64,000 nucleotides of DNA from Micrococcales bacterium (GTDB lineage: Bacteria; Actinomycetota; Actinomycetes; Actinomycetales; Dermatophilaceae), in contig JAJTBD010000005.1 of NCBI GenBank assembly GCA_021287075.1, positions 92,251 through 156,250 on the forward strand. Reading direction: 5' to 3'. Made by a program: the position numbers and the translations under genes. Under the pieces are notes generated by a model. The model was given only the letters and a program-made list of their open reading frames with translations. It ran no database searches and had not been told where the DNA came from. Below, one piece after another: positions 53,481 to 62,403 of this stretch (positions are counted from its first letter, which is position 1; each line of letters opens with the position of its first letter).

Positions 53481-56276
53481 GTGGACTGCGCACCACCTCT
53501 AGGGTTGCCAGTAGTGGATACCGGTAATGGCGACCCCAAGCTGGCGGCGGAGCAGCGTGCGCGCGTGCTGATCGACCGCCAGCTCGCTGATGCCGGGTGG
53601 TCGGTGCAGGACAAGAAGTCGCTGAACCTGATCGCCCACCAGGGGGTCGCCTGCCGTGAGGTGGTCATGAAGGCCGGGCACGGTCGCGTCGACTACCTGC
53701 TCTATGTCGATCGCAAGGTCGTCGGTGTGATCGAAGCCAAACCCGAAGGCACAACCCTCAGCGGCGTCGAGTGGCAGTCCGCGGTCTACGCCAACGGTTT
53801 GCCGGCGGAGGCCGAGCTGAAGTCGATCACCGTCGACGGCAGGTTGCCGTTCGTCTTCGAGGCCAGTGGCTCGGAGACCCACTTCACGAACGGTTACGAC
53901 CCGCGCCCGCGGGCTCGCAGAATCTTCAACTTCCCGACGCCTGCAACGCTCGCCAAGCAGATCCGCGATGCCGAGGCCGCCCCGGAAACGCCCACGTGGC
54001 GGGCCAAGGTCCAGCACCTGCCGCCCCTCGACACAGCGCCCCTTCGACCGGCGCAGATCACCGCGATCAAGGGCATCGAGCAGAGCCTGGCCAAGCAGCA
54101 TCACGACCGGTCGCTCGTCCAGATGGCCACGGGAGCCGGCAAGACCTACACAGCCGTCACCGCGACATACCGCCTCCTGAAGTACGGCGGATTCCGGCGG
54201 ATCCTCTTCCTCGTCGACCGCAACAACCTGGCCGAGCAGACGATCGCCGAGTTCCAGAACTACCGCACCCCCGACGACGGACGCCGGTTCACCGAGCTCT
54301 ACAACGTCGACAAGCTGACCAGCGCCGGGATGCTCGGCTCTTCCCACGTCATCGTCTCCACCATCCAGCGGGTCTACTCGGTGCTGCGCGGCCAAGACGT
54401 CACCGAGGGCGACGACCCGAACCTCGACGACTTCCTCCCCGATGCCCCGGTCACCGTCACGTACTCACCCGAGATGCCGCCCGAAGCGTTTGACCTGGTC
54501 ATCGTCGACGAGGCCCACCGCTCGATCTATGGCGTGTGGCGCGGCGTCCTCGAGTACTTCGACGCCCACGTCGTCGGCCTCACCGCGACCCCGGGCAAGC
54601 AGACCTTCGCGTTCTTCCGGCAGAACCTCGTCTCCGAGTACACCTACCCGCAGTCCGTCGCCGACCGCGTCAACGTCGACTTCGACCTCTACCGGATCCG
54701 CACGCAGATCAGTGAGCAGGGAGGCGCGATCGAGGCCGGCACGATCGTGCCCAAGGTCGACCGCCGCACCCGACAGCAGCGGCTTGAGGCGATCGAGGAG
54801 GACTTCGAGTACACGCACAAGCAGCTCGACCGGGCCGTCACTGCGAAGTCCCAGATTCGCCTTGTCCTGGAGACCTTCCGCGACAAGCTCTTCAGCGACA
54901 TCTTTCCCGGCCGCTCCACCGTCCCCAAGACGCTGATCTTCGCCAAAGACGACGCGCACGCCGAGGAGGTCGTCACCACCGTCCGCGAGGTATTCGGCAA
55001 GGGCAACGACTTCGCCGCCAAGATCACGTATGCCGCACGCGACCCCAAGTCCCAGCTCCAGGCCTTCCGCACCTCCCCGTCCCTGCGGATCGCGGTCACC
55101 GTCGACATGATCGCCACCGGCACCGACGTCAGGCCGCTCGAGTGCGTCTTCTTCATGCGGGACGTCCGCTCGGCGCAGTACTTCGAGCAGATGAAGGGCC
55201 GCGGAGCCCGCACCATCACGCCGGCCGACTTCCAGTCGGTCACTCCGGACGCCTCGGCCAAGACGCGTTTCGTCATCGTCGACGCGGTTGGGGTCACCGA
55301 GCACGACTTCGTCGACCCGCCTTTGAACCGCGACAAGTCGATCAGCCTCAAGAAGCTGCTCGACAAGGCCGCCACCCTCACCCTGACCGAGGACGAGACG
55401 GCCACCCTGGCCTCGCGGCTGGCCAAGCTCGAACTCGAACTCACCGACGCCGAACGCAAGGAACTCGACGACGTCGCCGGCCGCTCGGTCCGTGACATCG
55501 TCCGGGGGCTCGTCGATGCCGTCGATCCCGACGTCCAGGCCAAAGCCACGGAGGGCGCAGCCGATCCTGATCAGGCTCGTCACGACCTCCTCGAACGCGC
55601 CGTCGAACCGATCGCCGGCAGCCCGGACCTGCGCACTCGCCTCCTCGAACTGCGCGCCACCCACGACCGAGTCATCGACGAGGTCAGTGTCGATACTCTG
55701 ATCGATGCCCACGGAGTCGTCGACACGAGCCGCGCCAAGTCGGTGGTCGAGTCTTGGGCCCAGTACCTGCTCGACCACCGCGACGAGATCACCGCCATCC
55801 AGCTCGTCACCGAGGCCAAAGAACGCCGCATCGCCTTCGCCGATGTCCAGGAGCTGGCTGACCGCATCTCCCGCCCGCCCTACAACTGGACCCCCGACAT
55901 CATCTGGCACGCCTACGAAGCAATCGACGTCGACCGCGTCCGCCACAGCGACCGGCACACCCTCACCGACCTGGTGTCACTGCTGCGCTATACCGTCGGC
56001 CTCGACCACGAGCTGATCCCCTATGCCGCACGCGTCCAGGAACGGTATGCCGCGTGGCTGGCTCAGCAGGAACAGGCCGGAACAGAGTTCTCGGCTCTGG
56101 AAAGGTGGTGGCTGGACCGCATGGTCGACGTCATCGCCGCCTCGGCCGGCATCACCGCCAACGACCTCGACCGCGCACCCTTCACCGAAAAGGGCGGCGT
56201 CGACGGCGCCCTCCGGGATCTGGGTGACCACGCCGAGACCTACCTCGAGCAGCTCAACACGGAGCTCACCGCGTGA
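53481..56276 (+). CDS. hsdR: Type I restriction enzyme subunit R (HsdR)
   Basis: A 931-residue motor-nuclease subunit that translocates DNA and cuts it away from unmethylated recognition sites. The N-terminal PD-(D/E)XK nuclease is GRVDYLLYVDRKVVGVIEAKPEG (Asp about 71, Glu 85, Lys 87). The helicase motifs are Walker A QMATGAGKTYT near residue 215, DEAH (VIVDEAHRSIYGVW) near 342, GLTATPG, and motif VI-like FEQMKGRGART. The C-terminal domain binds HsdM/S. The start is uncertain between GTG codons at 53481 and 53514. It overlaps hsdS by four bases (GTGA). Confidence 0.96.
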   Translation: MDCAPPLGLPVVDTGNGDPKLAAEQRARVLIDRQLADAGWSVQDKKSLNLIAHQGVACREVVMKAGHGRVDYLLYVDRKVVGVIEAKPEGTTLSGVEWQSAVYANGLPAEAELKSITVDGRLPFVFEASGSETHFTNGYDPRPRARRIFNFPTPATLAKQIRDAEAAPETPTWRAKVQHLPPLDTAPLRPAQITAIKGIEQSLAKQHHDRSLVQMATGAGKTYTAVTATYRLLKYGGFRRILFLVDRNNLAEQTIAEFQNYRTPDDGRRFTELYNVDKLTSAGMLGSSHVIVSTIQRVYSVLRGQDVTEGDDPNLDDFLPDAPVTVTYSPEMPPEAFDLVIVDEAHRSIYGVWRGVLEYFDAHVVGLTATPGKQTFAFFRQNLVSEYTYPQSVADRVNVDFDLYRIRTQISEQGGAIEAGTIVPKVDRRTRQQRLEAIEEDFEYTHKQLDRAVTAKSQIRLVLETFRDKLFSDIFPGRSTVPKTLIFAKDDAHAEEVVTTVREVFGKGNDFAAKITYAARDPKSQLQAFRTSPSLRIAVTVDMIATGTDVRPLECVFFMRDVRSAQYFEQMKGRGARTITPADFQSVTPDASAKTRFVIVDAVGVTEHDFVDPPLNRDKSISLKKLLDKAATLTLTEDETATLASRLAKLELELTDAERKELDDVAGRSVRDIVRGLVDAVDPDVQAKATEGAADPDQARHDLLERAVEPIAGSPDLRTRLLELRATHDRVIDEVSVDTLIDAHGVVDTSRAKSVVESWAQYLLDHRDEITAIQLVTEAKERRIAFADVQELADRISRPPYNWTPDIIWHAYEAIDVDRVRHSDRHTLTDLVSLLRYTVGLDHELIPYAARVQERYAAWLAQQEQAGTEFSALERWWLDRMVDVIAASAGITANDLDRAPFTEKGGVDGALRDLGDHAETYLEQLNTELTA

Positions 56277-57523
56277 GTTTGATGCGGCAGACAGTCGGCG
56301 CGCTCTGCAAGGTGGACTCTGGGCCGGCATTCAAGAGTCCTTATTTCGTCGACCCCAGCGACGGCGTGCCCCTGCTTCGAGGCGAGAACATAGAGCCGGG
56401 GCGATTGCGTTGGGTCAAGACACGAGCTTGGCCGAGAGAGCTTCTCGAAGGCCACGAGCACCTCTACGTAGAGCCAGGTGACCTGATCCTGGGCATGGAC
56501 CGTCCGGTCATTTCGACCGGTCTCAAACTCGCGCGCGTGACCGAAGCAGACTGCCCGTCCCTGCTGGTACAACGAGTGGCGCGAATCCACCCTCTGCATG
56601 TCGATGGCACGTACCTGTACCACTGGTTGAGTGGTCAGGGCTTCATCCGACACCTGCAAGGGACTGCGTCAGGCACGCAGTTGCCACACGTAACCCTAAA
56701 GAGCATCCGCGACTACCCCGTCCCGCGGTTTGGCCCGTACGTTGAGCGACGGATCGTCGAGATCCTCGAAGAACACCTGTCCCACCTCGACGCCGCCGCT
56801 GCGGACTTGACTCGGGCCAACGTCCGCCTGGAGTCACTATCGGAGGCTGCACTCCAGGTGCTGATTCCTGGCGACGCGGTTCGGCGACCTTTGTCGGAGG
56901 TACTTGAGGTGCCACTGTCGAATGGTCGTTCCGTCCCGAGCCGTGACGGCGGATTCCCCGTCCTCCGCTTGACCGCCCTCAAGGAGGATGGGGTCGACTT
57001 GGAAGAACGCAAGGGCGGTGCGTGGGAGCGTGCTGAAGCGGTGAGATTCTTGGTGAAGGAGGGAGACTTCCTCATCGCCCGGGGCAATGGCAGTCTTCGT
57101 CTCGTCGGCAAGGGGTCACTTCTACGACACGAACCCGACGAAGTCGCTTTCCCCGATACTGCGATCAGGGCACGGGCCCGGCCATCTGCCGTCTTGCCTG
57201 AGTTCCTGAGTTTGGTCTGGAACTCGCGTTCAACGAGAGACCAGATCGAACGGGTGGCCCGGACCAGCGCCGGGATCTACAAGGTCAATCAGTCCCAACT
57301 GGGCGCCATCCAGCTGCCCGTGCCGGAGCTGTCGGAGCAGATGAGCATCGTCGCCGCCATGAGCCGACTTCAGGAACACCGTCATGTGGCCCTTGAGACG
57401 ATCGACATCGCCACTCGTCGGAGCCACAGCCTTCGGCGAGCCGTGCTGGAGGCGGCGTTCGAGGGGAAACTCACGGGGCGGCATACGGACGTCGAAGTGG
57501 TCGAGGAGTTGGCGGGAGCATGA
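56273..57523 (+). CDS. hsdS: Type I restriction-modification specificity subunit (HsdS)
   Basis: A 416-residue specificity subunit with two target-recognition domains. TRD1 starts LCKVDSGPAFKSPYFVDPSDGVPLLRGENI, typical of HsdS. A first conserved helix is YVERRIVEILEEHLSHLDAAAADL, TRD2 runs PLSEVLEVPLSNGRSVPS..FPVLRLTAL, and the second conserved helix is EQMSIVAAMSRLQEHRHVALETIDIATRRSHSLRRAVLEAAFEGKL. The recognition sequence cannot be predicted by eye. It overlaps hsdR and the following nuclease gene by four bases each. Confidence 0.95.
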   Translation: MSLMRQTVGALCKVDSGPAFKSPYFVDPSDGVPLLRGENIEPGRLRWVKTRAWPRELLEGHEHLYVEPGDLILGMDRPVISTGLKLARVTEADCPSLLVQRVARIHPLHVDGTYLYHWLSGQGFIRHLQGTASGTQLPHVTLKSIRDYPVPRFGPYVERRIVEILEEHLSHLDAAAADLTRANVRLESLSEAALQVLIPGDAVRRPLSEVLEVPLSNGRSVPSRDGGFPVLRLTALKEDGVDLEERKGGAWERAEAVRFLVKEGDFLIARGNGSLRLVGKGSLLRHEPDEVAFPDTAIRARARPSAVLPEFLSLVWNSRSTRDQIERVARTSAGIYKVNQSQLGAIQLPVPELSEQMSIVAAMSRLQEHRHVALETIDIATRRSHSLRRAVLEAAFEGKLTGRHTDVEVVEELAGA

Positions 57524-58419
57524 ACGGCAAGCAGGTCAAGCTGTTCCTCGTCGACGGGACACCGGGCGGGCTGACGACGGCTGAGATCACCAACTGGACC
57601 GGACATGTTCTCTCCGCTCGGCGTTCAGATCTTGCGGATCTGCTGAAGCGCGAGGAAGTGCAGCGCACCGGGGTCTACCTCCTGCTTGGCGATGACGAGA
57701 CTGCGCTAGGGGACACCCTCTGCTACATCGGAGAAGCGGACGTCATCGCGACGCGCCTCCGGTATCACGCGAACAGCCACGACAAGGCGTTCTGGGACCG
57801 GGTCGTGGTCATCACGTCGAAGGACACCAACCTCACGAAGTCGCATGGCCGCTACTTGGAGTCCCGCCTCATCCAGCTGGCTACGAAGGCGGGCCGAGTC
57901 TCGCTGGAGAACGGGACTGCTCCGCCGACGCCGAACCTGCCTGAGGCGGACGCCTCCGACATGGAGTACTTCATCGGGCAGCTGCAGATCATGCTGCCGG
58001 TCTTGGGGGTTAATGCGATCCGCGTCCGGAAGGCACCCACTCCGGTCGCTTCAGAACCCGTCGAGTCACCGATCTTCACGCTGAGCAACGCCAAGGCCGG
58101 CGTTCAGGCGTCTGCCCAGCAAATCGATGGTGAGTTCACGCTCCTGGCTGGCTCCCGCGTGGTTCCGCACTGGCACGGGGTGGGCAAGGCGACGAGCACT
58201 CAGCGGGCCTACGCGGGCTATCGGGCGCGGCACGAGAGCCTCTTGGCGGACGGCTCGATCGTGGCCGAAGGCGGTGTCGGGCTCGTGACCCGGGACATCG
58301 TCTTCTCCTCCCCCTCCACGGCAGGCGCGGTAGCGCTCGGTCGCTCCTGCAACGGACGCGTCGAGTGGGTATCGCCCGAGGGCTCCTTCGGTGCCTGGGA
58401 GAGCCGTGGCATCGACTGA
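57520..58419 (+). CDS. GIY-YIG nuclease with C-terminal DUF4357 domain
   Basis: A 299-residue protein. The GIY-YIG signature appears as TGVYLLLGDDETALGDTLCYIGEADVIATRLRYH (residues about 50-85), with the downstream catalytic-type glutamate in GRYLESRLIQLA. Residues about 200-295 (GEFTLLAGSRVVPHWHG...ESLLADGSIV...DIVFSSPSTAGAVALGRSCNGRVEW) are DUF4357. This combination is known in defence loci. It is coded inside the type I restriction operon, between hsdS and hsdM, overlapping its upstream neighbour by four bases. Confidence 0.9.
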   Translation: MNGKQVKLFLVDGTPGGLTTAEITNWTGHVLSARRSDLADLLKREEVQRTGVYLLLGDDETALGDTLCYIGEADVIATRLRYHANSHDKAFWDRVVVITSKDTNLTKSHGRYLESRLIQLATKAGRVSLENGTAPPTPNLPEADASDMEYFIGQLQIMLPVLGVNAIRVRKAPTPVASEPVESPIFTLSNAKAGVQASAQQIDGEFTLLAGSRVVPHWHGVGKATSTQRAYAGYRARHESLLADGSIVAEGGVGLVTRDIVFSSPSTAGAVALGRSCNGRVEWVSPEGSFGAWESRGID

Positions 58420-59071
58420 GGGACCTCTGATTGATGCGCGAGCTGTGCTTCGGAGCTTGGCCGCCAAGCGGCCCGTCTTTCACTCTGAAGCTGACTTCCA
58501 GTTCGCTTTCGCGTGGGAGGCCAAGCTTCAACGTCCAGACCTGGAGGTGCGGCTCGAGACTCATCCCGAGCCAGCAGTCCGTCTCGATCTGGAGCTGATC
58601 ACGCCTGCGGGAGACCGTGGGCTGGCAGTTGAGTTGAAATACATGACTCGACTCTGGGCGGGAATGGATCGCGGCGAGTCTTTCGCACTGAAGAACCACG
58701 GAGCCTCGGACCTGCGCGGCTACGACGTCGTCAAGGACATCCACCGCGTAGAACGCTTCACGCTCAACCGGCAAGGGTGGACAGGGCTGGTGGTCGTCCT
58801 GACCAATGACGCCGGCTACTGGCGGCCGCGCACCCACGGCCGGATCACCAATGCCGACGCATTCAGGCTCGGCGAAGGCGCCGTGCTGGAGGGCTCTCGC
58901 GCCTGGGGGCCCAACACCGGCGGCACCTCTCGCGGGAGAGAAGCGGCCCTCGACCTGCGTGGCTCGTATCCGCTGACGTGGATCGACTACTCGACCCTCG
59001 GTTCCGGTCCGGCGGAGACATTCCGCGCGCTCATCATCCAGATTGGAGAGACCAATGAAGTGGGGTCGTGA
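58406..59071 (+). CDS. PD-(D/E)XK-like nuclease-fold protein of unknown function
   Basis: A protein of about 221 residues. SEADFQFAFAWEAKLQ near the N-terminus, RLDLELITP and LAVELKYMTR give the spaced E...D...ExK pattern of PD-(D/E)XK nucleases. A conserved-looking second half follows: GASDLRGYDVVKDIHRVERF, LVVVLTNDAGYW, and LTWIDYSTLG. Two GTG starts (58391, 58406) are possible; both overlap the GIY-YIG gene. No formal family name is known to me. Its place in the operon suggests an accessory nuclease. Confidence 0.78.
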   Translation: MASTEGPLIDARAVLRSLAAKRPVFHSEADFQFAFAWEAKLQRPDLEVRLETHPEPAVRLDLELITPAGDRGLAVELKYMTRLWAGMDRGESFALKNHGASDLRGYDVVKDIHRVERFTLNRQGWTGLVVVLTNDAGYWRPRTHGRITNADAFRLGEGAVLEGSRAWGPNTGGTSRGREAALDLRGSYPLTWIDYSTLGSGPAETFRALIIQIGETNEVGS

Positions 59072-59450
59072 GGAGTCCGAGTGGCAAGAACTCGTCGAGG
59101 CGACAGGCCAGTTCCTCGCTGAGCAGGCGCGATTGGCACGATTGACCACGTACACCGAGGTGAACACGGTCCTGCACCAGCGGACAGGCCACCGACGCTT
59201 CGACTTCAACCAAGACAGCGAGCGGGCGGCGCTTGGAGCCATCCTCGGAGAGGTCGCCACCGAGAAGCTGGCCGGGGTGGGCGCACTGATCTCGTCGATC
59301 GTTGTCTACCTGGGCCAGAACGACGCAGGTCCTGGCTTCTTCCGACTGGCCTCGTCGCTCGGCTTACTCACCCCCAAGCCCACAGCGGACCAGAAGCTCG
59401 AGTTCTGGGCCGAGCAGGTAAAGAGGACCCATGACCACTACAGCCACTGA
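59055..59450 (+). CDS. Small unknown protein of the restriction operon
   Basis: A 131-residue protein. Start chosen at the ATG behind GGAGAG (MKWGREESEWQELVEATGQF). The core TTYTEVNTVLHQRTGHRRFDFNQDSERAALGAILGEVATEKLAGVGALISSIVVYLGQNDAGPGFFRLASSLGLL looks like one compact domain. It overlaps both the nuclease-fold gene upstream and hsdM downstream. Possibly a cofactor or inhibitor of the preceding nuclease-like protein; this is inference from coupling only. Confidence 0.75.
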   Translation: MKWGREESEWQELVEATGQFLAEQARLARLTTYTEVNTVLHQRTGHRRFDFNQDSERAALGAILGEVATEKLAGVGALISSIVVYLGQNDAGPGFFRLASSLGLLTPKPTADQKLEFWAEQVKRTHDHYSH

Positions 59451-60930
59451 CTCCCGACGACTCGTCGACAAGCTGTGGTCGTACTGCGACGTCCTTCGCG
59501 ACGACGGCGTTGGTGTCATCGAGTACACCGAGCAGCTGACCTACCTCCTGTTTCTCAAGATGGCGCACGAGCGCGCCACGCGGAAGCTCCGACCGCAGCG
59601 GATCCTGCCGGAGGAGTACTCGTGGCAGCGGCTCCTCGACGCGCAGGGAGACCAGCTGGAGTTCGAGTACACCCGCATCCTCAACGGTCTCGCCCGGCAG
59701 CCCGGCGTCATCGGCACCATCTTCCGCAAGGCACAGAACCGCATCCAGGACCCAGCAAAGCTCAAGCGGCTCATCGGCGACCTCATCGACAAGGAGAACT
59801 GGAGCGGCACCGGCACCGACATCAAGGGCGACGCCTACGAGGAGCTGTTGAGCAAGGGCGCATCCGACAAAGGCTCCGGCGCGGGGCAGTACTTCACTCC
59901 GCGTGCTCTCATCCAGGCCATCGTCGATGTCATCCAACCCACGGTGGATGACACCGTCGTGGACCCCGCGTGCGGCACCGGCGGCTTCCTCCTCGTGGCG
60001 AGCGAGTATGCCGCTCAGGGCGCCGAGTCGATGACTCCGGTCCAGCGCGACAAGCTCCGGGACGGTTTCGTCACGGGCTTCGAGTTGGTCGACGGCACGG
60101 CTCGGTTGGCCGCAATGAACTTGCTCCTTCACGGCATGGGCACCGCCGACGGCGACTCCCTCATCGAGGTCCGCGACTCGCTCATCGCCGACCCCGGTCA
60201 GCGCTGGACCGTCGTGCTGTCGAACCCACCGTTCGGGAAGAAGTCGTCCCTGACGATGATCGGCGCCGACGGACGAGAGGTCCGAGAGGACCGCGAGATT
60301 GAGCGCCAGGACTTCGTCGCAACAACGAGCAACAAGCAGCTCAACTTCGTCCAGCACATCATGACGATCCTGGACACTAACGGCCGCGCGGCCGTGGTCC
60401 TGCCGGACAACGTGCTGTTCGAGGGCGGCGCTGGCGAAGTCATCCGCCGGAAGCTGCTCACCGACTTCGAACTGCACACGATGCTGCGCCTGCCGACCGG
60501 CATCTTCTACGCGCAAGGCGTCAAGGCCAACGTGCTCTTCTTCGACAAGAAGGTCGCCCGTCCTGGCCAACCCTGGACTGAGCGGATGTGGGTCTACGAC
60601 CTCAGAACGAACAAGCACTTCACCCTCAAGCAGAACCCCCTTCGGCGAGCCGATCTCGAGGACTTCGTCACGGCATACAAGCCGGGTCGCCGAGGGGAGC
60701 GAGTCGAGGAGGAACGCTGGAAGCCGTTCACCTACGACGAGATCACTGCCCGTGACAAGGCGAACCTCGACATCACTTGGCTGCGTGACGAGTCCCTCGA
60801 GGATCTCGACAACCTGCCGTCACCGGATGTCTTGGCGCGCGAGATCGTCGAAGACCTCACCGCTGCGCTTGAGGAGTTCGAAGCAGTCGCGACTGCGTTG
60901 GAGGAGCAGCTTGCCCGATCGGTCGAGTAG
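59431..60930 (+). CDS. hsdM: Type I restriction-modification DNA methyltransferase subunit (HsdM)
   Basis: A 499-residue N6-adenine methyltransferase. It has an N-terminal helical HsdM domain (LVDKLWSYCDVLRDDGVGVIEYTEQLTYLLFLKM), the AdoMet motif VVDPACGTGGFLLVA near residue 177 and the catalytic motif IV VVLSNPPFGKK near residue 265. The C-terminal tail binds HsdS. It is the last gene of the operon, unusually separated from hsdS by three other genes. Confidence 0.96.
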   Translation: MTTTATDSRRLVDKLWSYCDVLRDDGVGVIEYTEQLTYLLFLKMAHERATRKLRPQRILPEEYSWQRLLDAQGDQLEFEYTRILNGLARQPGVIGTIFRKAQNRIQDPAKLKRLIGDLIDKENWSGTGTDIKGDAYEELLSKGASDKGSGAGQYFTPRALIQAIVDVIQPTVDDTVVDPACGTGGFLLVASEYAAQGAESMTPVQRDKLRDGFVTGFELVDGTARLAAMNLLLHGMGTADGDSLIEVRDSLIADPGQRWTVVLSNPPFGKKSSLTMIGADGREVREDREIERQDFVATTSNKQLNFVQHIMTILDTNGRAAVVLPDNVLFEGGAGEVIRRKLLTDFELHTMLRLPTGIFYAQGVKANVLFFDKKVARPGQPWTERMWVYDLRTNKHFTLKQNPLRRADLEDFVTAYKPGRRGERVEEERWKPFTYDEITARDKANLDITWLRDESLEDLDNLPSPDVLAREIVEDLTAALEEFEAVATALEEQLARSVE

Positions 60931-60948
60931 GCCCTTCCCAACCGCTGC

Positions 60949-60976
60949 ACATACCGGTATGTTCACAAACCGGTAA
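60949..60976. promoter_or_regulatory. Palindrome ACATACCGGTATGT with an adjacent half copy
   Basis: A perfect 14-base palindrome (60949-60962) is followed by TTCACAA and another ACCGGTA (60970-60976), in the gap between hsdM and the small ribbon-helix-helix-like gene. It could be that protein's operator or lie near a transposon end. Confidence 0.45.
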
Positions 60977-61098
60977 GCCACACCGAATCTCCGATAGATC
61001 GAACGTGGCCCGGACGGACCTGACCACCCCGGCCGGAAAGCAACGGGCTATCACCCTCTGGCCCCAGGCTCGTTGAAGTTGGAGTGCCGGAGGAAGAG

Positions 61099-61305
61099 AT
61101 GGTCGCCAAGCAACCCATCAAGGCCCGACGTGGGCGCCCACGGCTGCGCGCCATCTCCACGGACTGTCCGGTTCGTGTGGAGTTGCGGCTCACCCCTGAA
61201 CTGGCGCAACGACTCTTCGCTGTCGCCGACGACACAGGACGCACGGTGAGTGCAGTTGGTGAAGCCGCCCTTCAGGAGGTCCTCCTCAAGGAGCAGGCCA
61301 TGTGA
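61099..61305 (+). CDS. Small ribbon-helix-helix-like protein
   Basis: A 68-residue protein with a GGAGGAAGAG site just before the ATG (a GTG five codons earlier is the alternative). A basic N-terminus (AKQPIKARRGRPRLR) precedes VRVELRLTPELAQRLFAVADDTGRTVSAVGEAALQEVLL, which has the strand-helix-helix pattern of Arc/MetJ-type DNA-binding proteins. It is followed by a hairpin terminator and then the TnsA-like gene, and may regulate the transposition genes. Confidence 0.7.
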   Translation: MVAKQPIKARRGRPRLRAISTDCPVRVELRLTPELAQRLFAVADDTGRTVSAVGEAALQEVLLKEQAM

Positions 61306-61351
61306 CGCGTCCCCGGGCACTTCTGGGAGCCCGTTATCCCCCAGACACGAC

Positions 61352-61376
61352 GAAAGCCGGGCGGCAACCCGGCTTC
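61352..61376 (+). terminator. Hairpin after the small DNA-binding gene
   Basis: GAAAGCCGGG and CCCGGCTTC form a stem of about 8 bp with a six-base loop, about 50 bases after the stop, without a clear U-run. A second small palindrome (CCCCTCGGGGG) follows near 61424. The rest of the roughly 200-base gap to the TnsA-like gene shows nothing else. Confidence 0.55.
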
Positions 61377-61506
61377 GACGCGAAACGCGGCAGACACCGC
61401 GCTCAAGTTCATTCAACCCGAAACCCCTCGGGGGCTCGCTGCTGCCATTGTGGCGACCTGACGTGCCCGCGTCAACGGTGAGCCTCTTGACGAGAGGAAA
61501 CCCTTC

Positions 61507-62403
61507 ATGCGCAAACGCCACTCCGCGGTCCCTCACAGACTCGGCCGACGGACCAACTTCATCCCCTCACTCGACGGACGGCCCGCGAAGTGGGCAGAGG
61601 TCATCGATGTCGCTGGCGACGCCGCCGAGCGGGCGAAGGTGGCCTCAGCCGCCACGGCGACACTCCTGACGATCGACACCAACTGCCTGCCCATGGTCGC
61701 GACCGCCGACGTCAACTCCTTGATGTCGATGGTGCCAGACCAGCTGCTGCCGGTCCGCCGGCCCGCCTCTCACAAGGGAATGAAGAACTACATCTCCAGA
61801 GTGGTCGTTCCGACCGAGGCCCACGAGTGCCGGGCAGTGTGGTGCGAGAGCTTCAACGAACTCACCCATCTCCGCGACCTGCTGATCACTCGACAACCGA
61901 CCCAGATTGCGACACAGCCGTTGCGGCTGGAGTGGATCATGACGACTGGAGTCCGGGGACACGTCCCCGACTTCCTCCTCCGCGACGCCGACGGGCGTGC
62001 GCTCTTGGTCGACGTGACCACGCGGACCAAGCTCGACGATCCAAGATTGCAGGCAGTCCTCCAGCTCACGGCGACGACCGCTGAGGCCCTGGGTTGGGAG
62101 TACCAGGTGCGGACCGAGCTCCCCGCCCAGCGGGTGCGGAACCTCAACTTCCTCCATGCCGGACGCAATGACACCGTGCAAGACCGGGTTGGCGCGTCAC
62201 GGGTCTTGCGCCAAGCACCAGGCTCGATGGACGTCCAGCGTGCAAGCGACCTGCTTGGTGGAGGGCCACAAGGCTTCGTTCGCCTGTGGGATCTCATCGC
62301 GCACGGCTACGTGCAGGTCAACCTCGACTCCGTGATGGAGCTGGACAGCACGGTTGCGTTCCAGGCGTCGGGAGGGGGTGCGCCGTGGCTGCACACCATG
62401 TGA
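61507..62403 (+). CDS. TnsA-like transposase endonuclease subunit
   Basis: A 298-residue protein. Residues about 100-200 have the TnsA-type nuclease layout: ECRAVWCESFNELTHLRDLLI (Glu near 115), TQPLRLEWIMTTGVRGHVPDFLLRDADGRALLVDV (Asp near 155), then TTRTK (Lys near 175). In Tn7, TnsA cuts the 5' ends while TnsB cuts the 3' ends, giving cut-and-paste movement. The C-terminal segment (LLGGGPQGFVRLWDLIAHGYVQVNL) resembles its wing-like end. The next gene, TnsB-like, starts at a GTG 19 bases before this stop. Confidence 0.85.
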   Translation: MRKRHSAVPHRLGRRTNFIPSLDGRPAKWAEVIDVAGDAAERAKVASAATATLLTIDTNCLPMVATADVNSLMSMVPDQLLPVRRPASHKGMKNYISRVVVPTEAHECRAVWCESFNELTHLRDLLITRQPTQIATQPLRLEWIMTTGVRGHVPDFLLRDADGRALLVDVTTRTKLDDPRLQAVLQLTATTAEALGWEYQVRTELPAQRVRNLNFLHAGRNDTVQDRVGASRVLRQAPGSMDVQRASDLLGGGPQGFVRLWDLIAHGYVQVNLDSVMELDSTVAFQASGGGAPWLHTM

